Below are positions 55,143 to 63,862 of a stretch of 64,000 nucleotides of DNA, one piece after another (positions within the stretch are counted from its first letter, which is position 1; the number at the start of each line of letters is the position of its first letter). The notes below the pieces were generated by a model. The model was given only the letters and a program-made list of their open reading frames with translations, made no database searches and was not told the origin of the DNA. The stretch is from CAZOOR01 sp964581505 (lineage in GTDB: Bacteria > Bacteroidota > Ignavibacteria > Kapaibacteriales > UBA2268). Location: the NCBI GenBank assembly GCA_964581505.1, contig CAZOOR010000007.1, forward strand, positions 1-64,000, in the 5' to 3' direction. Position numbers and translations under genes: made by a program.

Positions 55143-55599
55143 TTTTCAAATCCTTATCTATTCCGGTACTTCCAAATCCACCGGCGCCTCTTTCGGTTTC
55201 ATCAAGTTTTTCGACCTGTTCCCAATTAATATGTTCATAACGGGCAATCACAAGTTGAGCAATTCTATCGCCGCGTTTTATCTCAAATGTCTGTTTGCCG
55301 AAATTCGCTAATATGACTTTGATTTCACCGCGATAATCACTGTCAATTGTCCCCGGTGCATTCAGAGCAAATATACCGTGCTTTAGAGACAAACCGCTGC
55401 GGGAACGCACCTGACATTCATATCCCGATTGTAGAGCAATAGCAATAGAGGTCGGTACAAGTGCTATTCCGCCTGCTTCTATTCTTATAGTTTGAGCAAC
55501 TGCCGCATATACGTCCATACCGGCTGAACCTTCCGATGCATAAGTCGGTAAGGGCAAATCTTTGAATTGCTCATTTACTCTTGTTACTTGTATCTTCAT
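55135..55599 (-). CDS. dut: dUTP diphosphatase
   Basis: The 154-residue enzyme cleaves dUTP to dUMP and pyrophosphate, keeping uracil out of DNA and feeding dTMP synthesis. All five trimeric dUTPase motifs are visible: GSAGMDVYA, RSRSGLSLKHG, LNAPGTIDSDYRGEI, RGDRIAQLVI and the C-terminal ERGAGGFGSTG. Its stop overlaps the fmt start. It is divergent from the SRPBCC gene with a 91-base AT-rich spacer. Confidence 0.97.
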   Translation of the reverse strand: MKIQVTRVNEQFKDLPLPTYASEGSAGMDVYAAVAQTIRIEAGGIALVPTSIAIALQSGYECQVRSRSGLSLKHGIFALNAPGTIDSDYRGEIKVILANFGKQTFEIKRGDRIAQLVIARYEHINWEQVEKLDETERGAGGFGSTGIDKDLKNG

Positions 55600-55690
55600 T
55601 TGTCAATCTCTTTTTCAATTAATAATTATTTAAATATAAATAAAAAAATTACTATATTAAAAAACTTTTTCAATTAACTTTTGATTTGAA

Positions 55691-56689
55691 ATGAAATTTT
55701 TGAAAAAATTAGTGTTATCGCTTCTGATTTTCTTTGGTATTCTGGCAATTATTTTATTGCTTATACCTTCGGAATACGAGATTAAACGCACAATTGAGAT
55801 TGATGCACCTCCGGCAATTGTTTATGGCTTTGTATCAAATATAAGAAATTGGAACAAATGGTCGCCTCTTGTGGCAAATGCTAAAGAAGTAGAATATTTC
55901 AATGACCTCAATCCTGCCCGCTCAGGTCTGATTTGGTTCGGTAATGACCAAGATTGGTCTCCGGGCTTTTTGGAATGTTTTGTTAATACTCCTTACGATA
56001 TTATTCAATATAAATTATCACTGAGGGAAGGCTTCAATAGAGCAATAACTTCATTTATTTTTATCGATAAAGGAGGAAAAACAAAGCTTAGCTGGTCAAT
56101 TAAAAGTAAACTTGATTTTTGGTATAAATATTTGAGGTTTTACAAGGAAAAGTTTTTTGGCGGAGTCTTGGAGGAAGGGCTTGCTAATCTTAAAACATTG
56201 GCGGAAAAAGAGGCTGATATTGATTTGAATATTTCGCAGGTACTAATCCCCAATCAGAAATTAATTGCTATTCGAGACACATTACACAAAAGCAATATGA
56301 ATCTTATTGGTGCCGCATTGGGTATGGCATATACCGAGCTTTTTCAATTTATTGACAGGAAGAAACTACAAATTGCCGGACCACCGATTTCTATTAATAT
56401 TGCTAATGCTAATGATTATATTTTCGATGCCGCTGTTCCTATAATCGCACCTGCTAATATTATTCCGTTCGGCAGAATACGGATTACAAAATTAACCGGC
56501 GGAAAAGCAATCAAAGCTGTATATACGGGTAGCTACGCAGGTATTCCGACCGCCTACTTGATTATTGATTCCTATATTGCAAATCATAATTTGCAGAGAG
56601 TGGGGGATTCATGGGAAGAATATGTCAATGACCCCGTGCGTACTCCGCCGGAAGAATTGATTACAAATATTTATGTTCCCGTAAAATAG
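55691..56689 (+). CDS. SRPBCC-domain plus GyrI-like effector-binding protein
   Basis: The 332-residue protein has an N-terminal membrane anchor (about residues 8-26, LVLSLLIFFGILAIILLL). A SRPBCC-fold ligand pocket follows (about residues 27-175, IEIDAPPAIVYGFVSNIRNWNKWSPL). The C-terminal half resembles the GyrI-like small-molecule-binding domain (SRGYTHSG-type fold, with YTGSYAGIPTAYLIID near 278). Such two-domain fusions occur in Bacteroidota. The ligand is unknown. It lies 18 bases before the PAP2 gene, in the same direction. Confidence 0.78.
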   Translation: MKFLKKLVLSLLIFFGILAIILLLIPSEYEIKRTIEIDAPPAIVYGFVSNIRNWNKWSPLVANAKEVEYFNDLNPARSGLIWFGNDQDWSPGFLECFVNTPYDIIQYKLSLREGFNRAITSFIFIDKGGKTKLSWSIKSKLDFWYKYLRFYKEKFFGGVLEEGLANLKTLAEKEADIDLNISQVLIPNQKLIAIRDTLHKSNMNLIGAALGMAYTELFQFIDRKKLQIAGPPISINIANANDYIFDAAVPIIAPANIIPFGRIRITKLTGGKAIKAVYTGSYAGIPTAYLIIDSYIANHNLQRVGDSWEEYVNDPVRTPPEELITNIYVPVK

Positions 56690-56707
56690 TTTTATTACTT
56701 AATTTGA

Positions 56708-57271
56708 ATGCTGATGGATTTTATTCTTAATATAGATAGATGGCTTTTCCATTTATTAAATGGACAGTTAGTCAATTCTATTTTCGATAGATTTTTTCCT
56801 TTTATCACTTTGCAGAGTAATTGGTTATTACTATATGTAATATTATCAATTTGGTTGATTTGGAAGGGGGGCAAACGCGGCAGAATTGCCATTCTTGTTT
56901 TGGTACTAACAATTATTGTATCTGACCAAATGAGTAGTAATTTTCTAAAACATCTTATTGAACGCATCCGCCCATGCAACGACTATATTTCCGTTCGTTT
57001 GCTTATTAATTGTGGACCCGGATTTTCATTCCCTTCGAGCCACGCTGTTAATTCATTTGCCGCCGCTGTTATTCTCTCGCATTTCTATAAAGGGAATAGG
57101 GTGCTTTTTTATTCAATTGCCGCATTAGTCGCCTATTCACGTGTTTATGTAGGTGTACACTATCCATTGGATATTCTTGGTGGAGCTTTGTTAGGTATAA
57201 TAATTGCTCTCTTAATCGTAACTGTATATGAGTTTTTATCATCAAAATTTAAGGTGATTTCTGTACAATAG
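56708..57271 (+). CDS. PAP2-family membrane phosphatase
   Basis: The 187-residue protein has about five membrane spans. Catalytic motifs are complete: KHLIERIRP (near residue 82), FPSSHAVNS (near 108, with the active His) and SRVYVGVHYPLD (near 143-154). Family members remove phosphate from phosphatidate, undecaprenyl pyrophosphate or similar lipids at the cytoplasmic membrane. Short length and neighbours fit an undecaprenyl-pyrophosphate- or phosphatidate-type role, which cannot be resolved. It is followed after 13 bases by a small exported protein. Confidence 0.9.
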   Translation: MLMDFILNIDRWLFHLLNGQLVNSIFDRFFPFITLQSNWLLLYVILSIWLIWKGGKRGRIAILVLVLTIIVSDQMSSNFLKHLIERIRPCNDYISVRLLINCGPGFSFPSSHAVNSFAAAVILSHFYKGNRVLFYSIAALVAYSRVYVGVHYPLDILGGALLGIIIALLIVTVYEFLSSKFKVISVQ

Positions 57272-57284
57272 AATAATTGTTTTA

Positions 57285-57854
57285 GTGGGTTTGCTTTTAA
57301 TGTCTGTATTGTTTTTATTTGCAGGTGCAGAGGCGAATGGGCAGAATATTTACAAGCAGAGAGATATTCCCTGCACAATGCTTAAAAAAATGAATGCCGA
57401 TAATTTGGACAGTTTGATGCACTCAACCGATATTTGGATTAAAGGTAACGAGAATTGCATTTATAATATTCTGGACAAATTGGCTGATATGTATATTATT
57501 CAGGACAATTTTAAAGCCTTTTCTTGTTTAACTACTGTTTGCAATTTGGCGGAGGGCGATATATCCGATTATCTGATTGATATTAACGGTTCACTCTTCT
57601 ATGCTAAATTCGGACATTTTGCTCGTTATTTATTCACTTATAAAAATAACTACAAAGAGGAGCATTGTTTTGTCCGATATTTAATTGCCGCATTGAGTTT
57701 GCAGGTTGCCGCTTCAAAAGACGAACCCTCCGAGCGACAAGCTATTATCAACCATATTAATACCGAAGCAGAAAAAAATAAATTTACAAAGGAAGAAATA
57801 GATTATATTATGTCCATATATAGTCGTATCAAACCTGAAATGTGGAAACAGTAA
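57285..57854 (+). CDS. Small exported protein of unknown function
   Basis: The 189-residue product starts with a hydrophobic signal segment (VGLLLMSVLFLFAG) cleaved near GAEANGQ. GTG at 57285 is the best conventional start, but the frame is open to 57258, so a start overlapping the PAP2 stop is possible and would add a basic residue (Arg) before the hydrophobic core. The mature part is mainly helical with cysteines near residues 25, 46, 76 and 85. No family is recognised. It follows the PAP2 gene in the same direction. Confidence 0.58.
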   Translation: MGLLLMSVLFLFAGAEANGQNIYKQRDIPCTMLKKMNADNLDSLMHSTDIWIKGNENCIYNILDKLADMYIIQDNFKAFSCLTTVCNLAEGDISDYLIDINGSLFYAKFGHFARYLFTYKNNYKEEHCFVRYLIAALSLQVAASKDEPSERQAIINHINTEAEKNKFTKEEIDYIMSIYSRIKPEMWKQ

Positions 57855-57925
57855 AAATCTTTTTACTTCGTTATAAATTGAGTGTTTTTATTATATTGAA
57901 ATTGAATTATAGAAAGCAATAAATT

Positions 57926-58882
57926 ATGAAAAGAATAGGTCTGCTGACAAGTGGTGGTGATGCACCCGGTATGAATGCACATATACGTGCAGTTGTTCGT
58001 TATGCTATGAATAACGGGATTGAAGTCATTGGTATTGAAGATGGCTATGCAGGTATGATTGAGGGAAAGTTCAAAAAAATGGAACGTGCCTCGACTGCCA
58101 ATATTATTTCTCTTGGTGGTACAATCCTCTATACGAGCAGATGTAAGGCATTCCATACCGTTGGCGGGCGTGCCGCCGCCGCTGATAGAATAAAAGATGC
58201 TGGTATTGAGGGGCTTGTCGTTTGTGGTGGTGATGGAACTTTCCACGGCGCACACGCATTATGGGAAGAACATAAAATCCCTGTTGTTGGTACTCCCGGA
58301 ACGATTGATAATGATTTGTTCGGTACCGACTGGACTATCGGCTACGACTCGGCAATCAATACAGCCGCCGAAGCAATTGATAAAATTCGAGATACGGCTT
58401 ATTCGCACGGCAGGGTCTTTATTGTCGAAGTGATGGGGCGAAATGCCGGATTTATCGCTATGGATGTTGGTATTGCTTGCGGGGCTGAATATATTGCTGT
58501 CCCCGAAACAGAATCTAATATTGATATTCTATATAAGAAAATTTTAGAGCAGGGAAAAAATAAACGTACAATAGTAATTGTTGGTGAAGGTGATGAAATC
58601 GGCGGTGCTATGGAATTTTCGAAAATACTAAAAGACAGGTTCGATGTTAAGAGCCACGTAACTATTCTCGGACATATTCAGCGTGGCGGTTCTCCGTCTG
58701 TTCGTGATAGGGTGCTTGCTTCTCGTCTTGGTGTTGCCGCTGTTGATGCACTGCTCGAAGGTAAAACGAATATTATGGTCGGACAAATTAATAAGCAATT
58801 ATCATTTATTCCCCTTGAGGATACATGGACTAAGAAGAAACAATTCGTTAATTATCAAATCGACCTATCCGAGGCATTCTGA
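57926..58882 (+). CDS. pfkA: 6-phosphofructokinase (ATP-type)
   Basis: The 318-residue enzyme phosphorylates fructose 6-phosphate, the committed step of glycolysis. Motifs: N-terminal LLTSGGDAPGMNA, nucleotide-binding GGDGT (near residue 101), the catalytic PGTIDNDLFGTD (Thr126, Asp128, Asp130) and MGRNAGFIAM near 172. GGDGT with Gly rather than GGDDT indicates ATP rather than pyrophosphate use. Length is normal for bacterial PfkA. It ends five bases before the leftward NlpC/P60 gene. Confidence 0.95.
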   Translation: MKRIGLLTSGGDAPGMNAHIRAVVRYAMNNGIEVIGIEDGYAGMIEGKFKKMERASTANIISLGGTILYTSRCKAFHTVGGRAAAADRIKDAGIEGLVVCGGDGTFHGAHALWEEHKIPVVGTPGTIDNDLFGTDWTIGYDSAINTAAEAIDKIRDTAYSHGRVFIVEVMGRNAGFIAMDVGIACGAEYIAVPETESNIDILYKKILEQGKNKRTIVIVGEGDEIGGAMEFSKILKDRFDVKSHVTILGHIQRGGSPSVRDRVLASRLGVAAVDALLEGKTNIMVGQINKQLSFIPLEDTWTKKKQFVNYQIDLSEAF

Positions 58883-58886
58883 TAAA

Positions 58887-59408
58887 TCATTTTAGGATTC
58901 TCTTAATCCCTACAAAACGCTTGCGGTAATAGGGTGTATCAAGTGATTGTAGCATTACACCTTTCGATGTAGAAGCATGGAGCATTTTGCCATTGCCGCA
59001 ATATATGCCCACGTGATTTATTCTGCTCCCTCTTTTGAAAAACACAAGGTCGCCGGGCTGTGCGTCCGAAATAGAAATTGATGTTCCGAGTTTGTATATA
59101 TCCCTCGATATACGCGGCAAATCTATCCCTGCCGCCCTATATGCCGCATTAACATAACCCGAGCAATCAAAACAACTATTACCCTCGCCTCCATAGCAAT
59201 ATGGCGTTCCAATCAAACTGCGTGCAGTCTCGATAATCCTTTTTTGTTTCTCGTTTAATGTATAATTTTCTGTCGAAAATGAGGAATTCGCCGAATTATA
59301 ATTTGAGGACGATGATGTCGCAGAAGAATATCTAACTGTTGATGAACAACCGCCTATCAATACTCCGCCGATGAGAAGCATTAACAGAAGCAATCTACTG
59401 TTTGTCAT
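58887..59408 (-). CDS. NlpC/P60-family cell-wall peptidase lipoprotein
   Basis: The ATG at 59408 is chosen because it lies one base after the stop of the 53-residue gene upstream and gives a compact lipoprotein signal (LLIGGVLIGGC); 59438 is an alternative start. The catalytic triad appears as Cys82 in FDCSGYV, His132 in NHVGIYCG and a further His in MLHAST. QKRIIETARSLIGTPY marks the domain start. It should cleave peptide bonds in peptidoglycan stem peptides. It converges on pfkA with a four-base gap. Confidence 0.92.
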   Translation of the reverse strand: MTNSRLLLLMLLIGGVLIGGCSSTVRYSSATSSSSNYNSANSSFSTENYTLNEKQKRIIETARSLIGTPYCYGGEGNSCFDCSGYVNAAYRAAGIDLPRISRDIYKLGTSISISDAQPGDLVFFKRGSRINHVGIYCGNGKMLHASTSKGVMLQSLDTPYYRKRFVGIKRILK

Positions 59409-59409
59409 T

Positions 59410-59571
59410 CTAACAAAAAGTGGCTTTTTCGGGTTCAAATTTTGTCCCGCCCTTGATTATTTTGATTTTACTTTTGTTCGTTTCGCTAATTCCCTTTTTC
59501 TTTGGTGCAAGCAGAAGCAATCCGGCAGTACCGAGAGCCAAAAGTCCTATTCTTAAAATATTGTTTTTCAT
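59410..59571 (-). CDS. Small single-span membrane protein (53 residues) upstream of the NlpC/P60 gene
   Basis: An open frame of 53 residues begins at ATG 59571 and stops at TAG 59412-59410, one base before the ATG of the NlpC/P60 lipoprotein. It has a short N-terminus (MKNNILR), a hydrophobic run (IGLLALGTAGLLLLA, about residues 8-22) and a Lys-rich tail with PKKKG and KSKIKIIKGG. The tight spacing suggests coupled translation. It is too short to find by length filters, so support rests on the spacing and the clear membrane-plus-basic-tail composition. No family is recognised. Confidence 0.55.
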   Translation of the reverse strand: MKNNILRIGLLALGTAGLLLLAPKKKGISETNKSKIKIIKGGTKFEPEKATFC

Positions 59572-59830
59572 TATATATCTCCTTAATTTATCAATTAAAC
59601 AACAGCAATAATTATGCCATACAAGCTCTGTATTATTATAAACAATTATTTCGCAAATTTGTTACCGAATAATTATTGAAAAACAAATAAATACAGATGT
59701 CTATCTATTATTATTACGACTGCCCCTAACTTTTTTATATCAAACTTTGTTAAGAATAAAAATATTATTAATTTGAAAATCTTAAATAAGTTAGGTTCAC
59801 ATAATTATATAATCAATTCGGAGAAAAACT

Positions 59831-62095
59831 ATGATATTCGACATTGAAATGTTGAGAAACCATTACGCAACTTTTGCTGAAAGAGTTGATAGAGCTAAAG
59901 AAGTAGTTAAAAAACCCCTTACTTTAGCCGAAAAAATATTATATGCACATCTTTTTGATGCCAAAGATTTACAAGAATTTAAACGCGGAATAGATTACGT
60001 TAATTTTCATCCTGATAGAGTTGCTATGCAAGACGCTACTGCACAGATGGCTCTCCTTCAATTTATGATGGCAGGCAGACCGAAAGTTGCTGTTCCTTCT
60101 ACTGTTCATTGCGACCATCTTATTGTTGCAAAAGAAGGCTCCGAAAAAGATTTGCCTAATGCAGTTGGAATTAACAATGAAGTTTATGATTTCCTTTCTT
60201 CTGTTTCTAATAAATACGGTATTGGATATTGGAAGCCGGGTGCAGGTATTATCCATCAGGTTGTTCTCGAAAATTACGCTTTCCCCGGCGGTATGATGAT
60301 TGGCACGGATTCGCATACGGTTAATGCAGGCGGCTTGGGTATGGTAGCTATTGGTGTCGGTGGTGCCGATGCTGTGGACGTTATGGCGGGTATGCCTTGG
60401 GAATTGAAATTCCCCAAATTGATTGGCATTAAATTGACAGGTAAAATCAACGGTTGGACTGCACCGAAAGATGTTATTCTTAAAGTTGCAGGCTTGCTTA
60501 CTGTTAAAGGCGGAACAGGTGCTATAGTCGAATATTTCGGTGAAGGTGCAAAAGCATTATCTGCAACAGGAAAAGGAACAATCTGCAATATGGGTGCCGA
60601 AATTGGTGCGACTACTTCTACATTCGGTTTCGATGATTCAATCTATGACTATCTCGCCGCAACCGGCAGGGAAGAGATTGCTGTCCTCGCCGATGCTATC
60701 AAAGAATATTTAACCGGTGATGAAGAAGTTTATGCAGAACCCGAAAAATATTTTGACGAGGTAATTGAAATTAATCTATCCGAACTCGAACCGCATATTA
60801 ACGGTCCTTTCACACCCGATTTGGCAACACCCATTTCCGAGTTTGCAGATACGGTTAAGGAAAAAGGCTGGCCCCAAAAACTTGATGTTGGTTTAATCGG
60901 TTCTTGTACTAACTCATCTTACGAAGATATTTCACGCGCCGCTTCATTAGTGCAGCAGGCTATTGATAAAAAATTACAAGTGAAGTCGGAATTCTTTATT
61001 TCTCCGGGTTCCGAGCAGGTCAGATATACTGTTGAGCGGGACGGATTTATTGACACATTCAAGCAAATCGGCGGTATCGTTATGGCTAATGCTTGCGGTC
61101 CTTGTATTGGTCAATGGGCTAGGAAAGACGCCGATAAATTAGATGAAAATTCAATTATCACATCATTCAATAGAAACTTTGCAAAAAGAAATGACGGCAA
61201 TCCCAAGACGCACGGTTTTGTTGCTTCGCCCGAAATGGTTACCGCACTTTCTATTGCCGGCTCTATGCTTTTCAATCCATTGAAAGATACTTTGATTAAT
61301 GAAAACGGCGAAGAGGTGAAACTTGACGAACCAAAGGGCTGGGAATTACCGCCGAATGGATTTGATGTTGATGACTTAGGCTATCAGGCTCCTGCTGATA
61401 ATGGTACCGGAATTAATATTGTAGTGAATGCAGAGTCCGAAAGACTGCAATTACTTACTCCATTTGCCTCTTGGGACGGAAATGATTATCTCGGATTAAA
61501 TCTATTAATCAAAGCAAAGGGTAAATGTACGACCGACCATATTTCAATGGCGGGTCCTTGGCTACGATTTAGAGGACATCTGGATAATATTTCAAATAAT
61601 CTATTGACAGGTGCAGTTAATTATTTCAATGGCGAAACCAATAAAGTAAAAAGCCAAATTAATGGCGAATACAAAGGCGTTCCCGAAACTCAACGTGAAT
61701 ATAAAGCCGCCGGCATAGGAACAATTGTCGTTGGTGATGAAAACTATGGCGAAGGTTCTTCAAGAGAGCATGCCGCAATGGAGCCTCGTCATCTTGGCGT
61801 AAAGGCTGTTATCGTTAGGTCTTTTGCCAGAATTCACGAAACAAATCTTAAGAAGCAAGGTATGTTGGCATTGACATTTGCCGATAAAGCCGACTATGAT
61901 AAAATACTTGAAGACGATACTATTGATATTATTGGTCTCAAAAACTTTGCTCCGGGCGTTCCTTTAACTGTCGTTCTTCATCATAAGGACGGGACAAGTG
62001 ATGAGTTTAAAGTCAATCATACTTACAATGAATTCCAAATTGAGTGGTTCAAAGCAGGTTCGGCATTAAACCTAATTAGAAAGCAATTTAGTTAA
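59831..62095 (+). CDS. Aconitate hydratase
   Basis: The 754-residue [4Fe-4S] enzyme interconverts citrate and isocitrate in the TCA cycle. Motifs are GTDSHTVNAGGLGM near residue 158, SCTNSSYED near 357 (first cluster Cys), ANACGPCIGQW near 420 (second and third cluster Cys) and the GEGSSREHAA motif near 640 of the swivelling domain. The arrangement resembles the mitochondrial-type aconitase, common in Bacteroidota. It depends on SUF clusters supplied by the operon further left. It is monocistronic and followed by a hairpin. Confidence 0.95.
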   Translation: MIFDIEMLRNHYATFAERVDRAKEVVKKPLTLAEKILYAHLFDAKDLQEFKRGIDYVNFHPDRVAMQDATAQMALLQFMMAGRPKVAVPSTVHCDHLIVAKEGSEKDLPNAVGINNEVYDFLSSVSNKYGIGYWKPGAGIIHQVVLENYAFPGGMMIGTDSHTVNAGGLGMVAIGVGGADAVDVMAGMPWELKFPKLIGIKLTGKINGWTAPKDVILKVAGLLTVKGGTGAIVEYFGEGAKALSATGKGTICNMGAEIGATTSTFGFDDSIYDYLAATGREEIAVLADAIKEYLTGDEEVYAEPEKYFDEVIEINLSELEPHINGPFTPDLATPISEFADTVKEKGWPQKLDVGLIGSCTNSSYEDISRAASLVQQAIDKKLQVKSEFFISPGSEQVRYTVERDGFIDTFKQIGGIVMANACGPCIGQWARKDADKLDENSIITSFNRNFAKRNDGNPKTHGFVASPEMVTALSIAGSMLFNPLKDTLINENGEEVKLDEPKGWELPPNGFDVDDLGYQAPADNGTGINIVVNAESERLQLLTPFASWDGNDYLGLNLLIKAKGKCTTDHISMAGPWLRFRGHLDNISNNLLTGAVNYFNGETNKVKSQINGEYKGVPETQREYKAAGIGTIVVGDENYGEGSSREHAAMEPRHLGVKAVIVRSFARIHETNLKKQGMLALTFADKADYDKILEDDTIDIIGLKNFAPGVPLTVVLHHKDGTSDEFKVNHTYNEFQIEWFKAGSALNLIRKQFS

Positions 62096-62111
62096 ATCAA
62101 CATTTATTCCG

Positions 62112-62140
62112 AGAACTTCCCCGATAATAGGGGAGGTTCT
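62112..62140 (+). terminator. Hairpin downstream of aconitase
   Basis: An 11-bp stem with one wobble pair (AGAACTTCCCC at 62112-62122 with 62130-62140) and a seven-base loop begins 17 bases after the aconitase stop. The following TTGAA run is weak, so termination may be incomplete. Confidence 0.6.
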
Positions 62141-62143
62141 TTG

Positions 62144-62205
62144 AATACTGTCAAGAATTTTGACATAAATAGGAAAAAAAATACACACAATTACTTGACA
62201 GTATT
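62144..62205. repeat. Inverted repeat built around TGTCAA/TTGACA
   Basis: The arms AATACTGTCAAG (62144-62155) and CTTGACAGTATT (62194-62205) are perfect inverses, separated by 38 bases. A second, nested pair, TGTCAA and TTGACA (about 62149-62165), sits in the left arm. It lies between aconitase and the nitronate-monooxygenase-like gene. Confidence 0.75.
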
Positions 62206-62322
62206 AAAAGAATTGAATATTTGATTGCTAAATAATTACAATAAATGGTACTTTGATATGTTAATAAATCTTAATCCTTTTAGGACAAATTAACTGCAAA
62301 TATAAAGAAGAAAAATAAAAGA

Positions 62323-63429
62323 ATGAAAGAATTAAAAATCGGAGAATTGACAGCCAGACTTCCTATCATTCAGGGAGGTATGGGGGTTGCAATTTCTTTG
62401 TCGGGACTTGCTTCTGCTGTGGCTAATCAGGGTGGTATTGGCGTTATTTCCGCCGTTGGTATCGGTATGACCGAACCGGACTATATTAAAAATTTTAGGA
62501 ATGCAAATAAAAGAGCATTAGTTAAAGAAATTCAAAAAGCAAGAATACTATCACCCGATGGTATCCTCGGCGTTAATTTGATGATTGCTTTATCTGATTA
62601 TGACGATTTGTTGAAAATTGCTCTTGACGAGGAAATTGATATTGTCTTTATTGGTGCGGGATTGCCTCTGAAGATGCCTAAAAATATTCCTACTTCTACA
62701 CTGATTAATACGAAAACTAAAATTTTTCCAAAAGTCTCGTCCGCCCGTGCTATTAAATTAATTTTTTCTTATTGGGCTAATAATTACAATCGCATTCCGG
62801 ACGGTGTAGCAATTGAGGGACCTATGGCAGGTGGGCATCTCGGTTTTAAAAGAAAAGACTTGGACGAACCGTTCCAAGAATTATCCGAAATTATTAAAGA
62901 ATCCGTTGAGGTACTGAAACCATTTGAAGACAAATTTAATGAGAAAATTCCCGTTATTGCCGCAGGCGGTATTTACACAGGCAAAGATATTTATCATATT
63001 ATGAACGCCGGTGCTGACGGTGTGAAAATGGGCACTCGCTTTGTTACTACTTACGAATGCGATGCTGATGAAAAATTCAAAGAAGCATATATTAATGCCG
63101 AAAAAGACGACATTGTAATTATTGATAGTCCTGTTGGATTGCCCGGACGTGTTATCAGAAATAGCTTTGTTGATGATATTATGCGTGGTGTGCAAAAGCC
63201 TGTTAAATGTCCTTGGAAATGCCTTAAAACCTGTAATTACAAGGAAGTGTCTTTCTGTATTGCTCAGACATTATTCAATGCCGCACAAGGCAAAATGAAA
63301 GAAGGATTTGCCTTTGCCGGTACTAACGGATATTTAGCAAAAAAAATATACACGGTAAAAGAAGTATTCAATCAAATAATTAGCGAATATCTAATTGAAA
63401 AACAATTGGTTGAAACAATTAATCAATAA
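62323..63429 (+). CDS. Nitronate monooxygenase / enoyl-reductase-like FMN protein
   Basis: The 368-residue TIM-barrel flavoprotein belongs to the 2-nitropropane dioxygenase/FabK family. It has IIQGGMGVAIS at the N-terminus, GPMAGGHLGF near residue 167, VIAAGGIYTGKDI near 210 and GADGVKMGTRF near 229. A C-terminal cysteine group (CPWKCLKTC) near 290 is a feature of one subfamily. It may oxidise nitronates or act as an enoyl-ACP reductase; the sequence does not decide. It is monocistronic and ends at a strong terminator. Confidence 0.82.
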   Translation: MKELKIGELTARLPIIQGGMGVAISLSGLASAVANQGGIGVISAVGIGMTEPDYIKNFRNANKRALVKEIQKARILSPDGILGVNLMIALSDYDDLLKIALDEEIDIVFIGAGLPLKMPKNIPTSTLINTKTKIFPKVSSARAIKLIFSYWANNYNRIPDGVAIEGPMAGGHLGFKRKDLDEPFQELSEIIKESVEVLKPFEDKFNEKIPVIAAGGIYTGKDIYHIMNAGADGVKMGTRFVTTYECDADEKFKEAYINAEKDDIVIIDSPVGLPGRVIRNSFVDDIMRGVQKPVKCPWKCLKTCNYKEVSFCIAQTLFNAAQGKMKEGFAFAGTNGYLAKKIYTVKEVFNQIISEYLIEKQLVETINQ

Positions 63430-63453
63430 GCACAATAAATATTTAATTCAAAC

Positions 63454-63481
63454 AAAACCGCACCCTTCAGGGTGCGGTTTT
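63454..63481 (+). terminator. Strong intrinsic terminator after the nitronate-monooxygenase-like gene
   Basis: A 12-bp perfect stem (AAAACCGCACCC at 63454-63465 and its complement at 63470-63481) encloses a TTCA loop and is followed by TGTATT. It is 24 bases after the stop. Confidence 0.92.
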
Positions 63482-63862
63482 GTATTATGCCTTTAATTCC
63501 CCTCTCGCAGAGGGGTGGCAGACGCAGTCTGACGGGGTGTTCGGCTGTTTTCTCCCTCGTCATTTGGGAGAAGGTCGGCTGTCTCAAACCGCACCCTAAA
63601 AGCTCCGGTTTGGAAAATCAAAGCGTTCGACATTCTTAGCTGCAGACGAAGACCGCCGGAGGTAGCGGCAAAGCCAATTCATTGAGTAGCACAGAAACTG
63701 TTCTATACAAATCATTTATGTACTTGCTTTCTGCCTACTAACACACTCTACCTAAAGAAAGACAAAAGGCATAGATGCTTCGCTTTGCTCAGCATGACGA
63801 ACTTTTTTCTCTCCTTGCTAAGGAGAGATGTCGCGAAGCGACAGAGAGGTCGGCTATTTTAC
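63482..63862. repeat. Cluster of palindromic intergenic repeats
   Basis: Three short stem-loop units, each followed by a GTCGGCT-type or similar tail, lie in this span. One is CCCCTCTCGCAGAGGGG (63500-63516), followed by GTGGCAGACGCAGTCTGACGG. One is CTCCCTCGTCATTTGGGAG (about 63551-63569), followed by AAGGTCGGCTG. The third is CTCTCCTTGCTAAGGAGAG (about 63811-63829), followed by ATGTCGCGAAGCGACAGAGAGGTCGGCT. No gene is supported in the 381 bases. The units look like a mobile or amplified repeat family. Confidence 0.7.
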
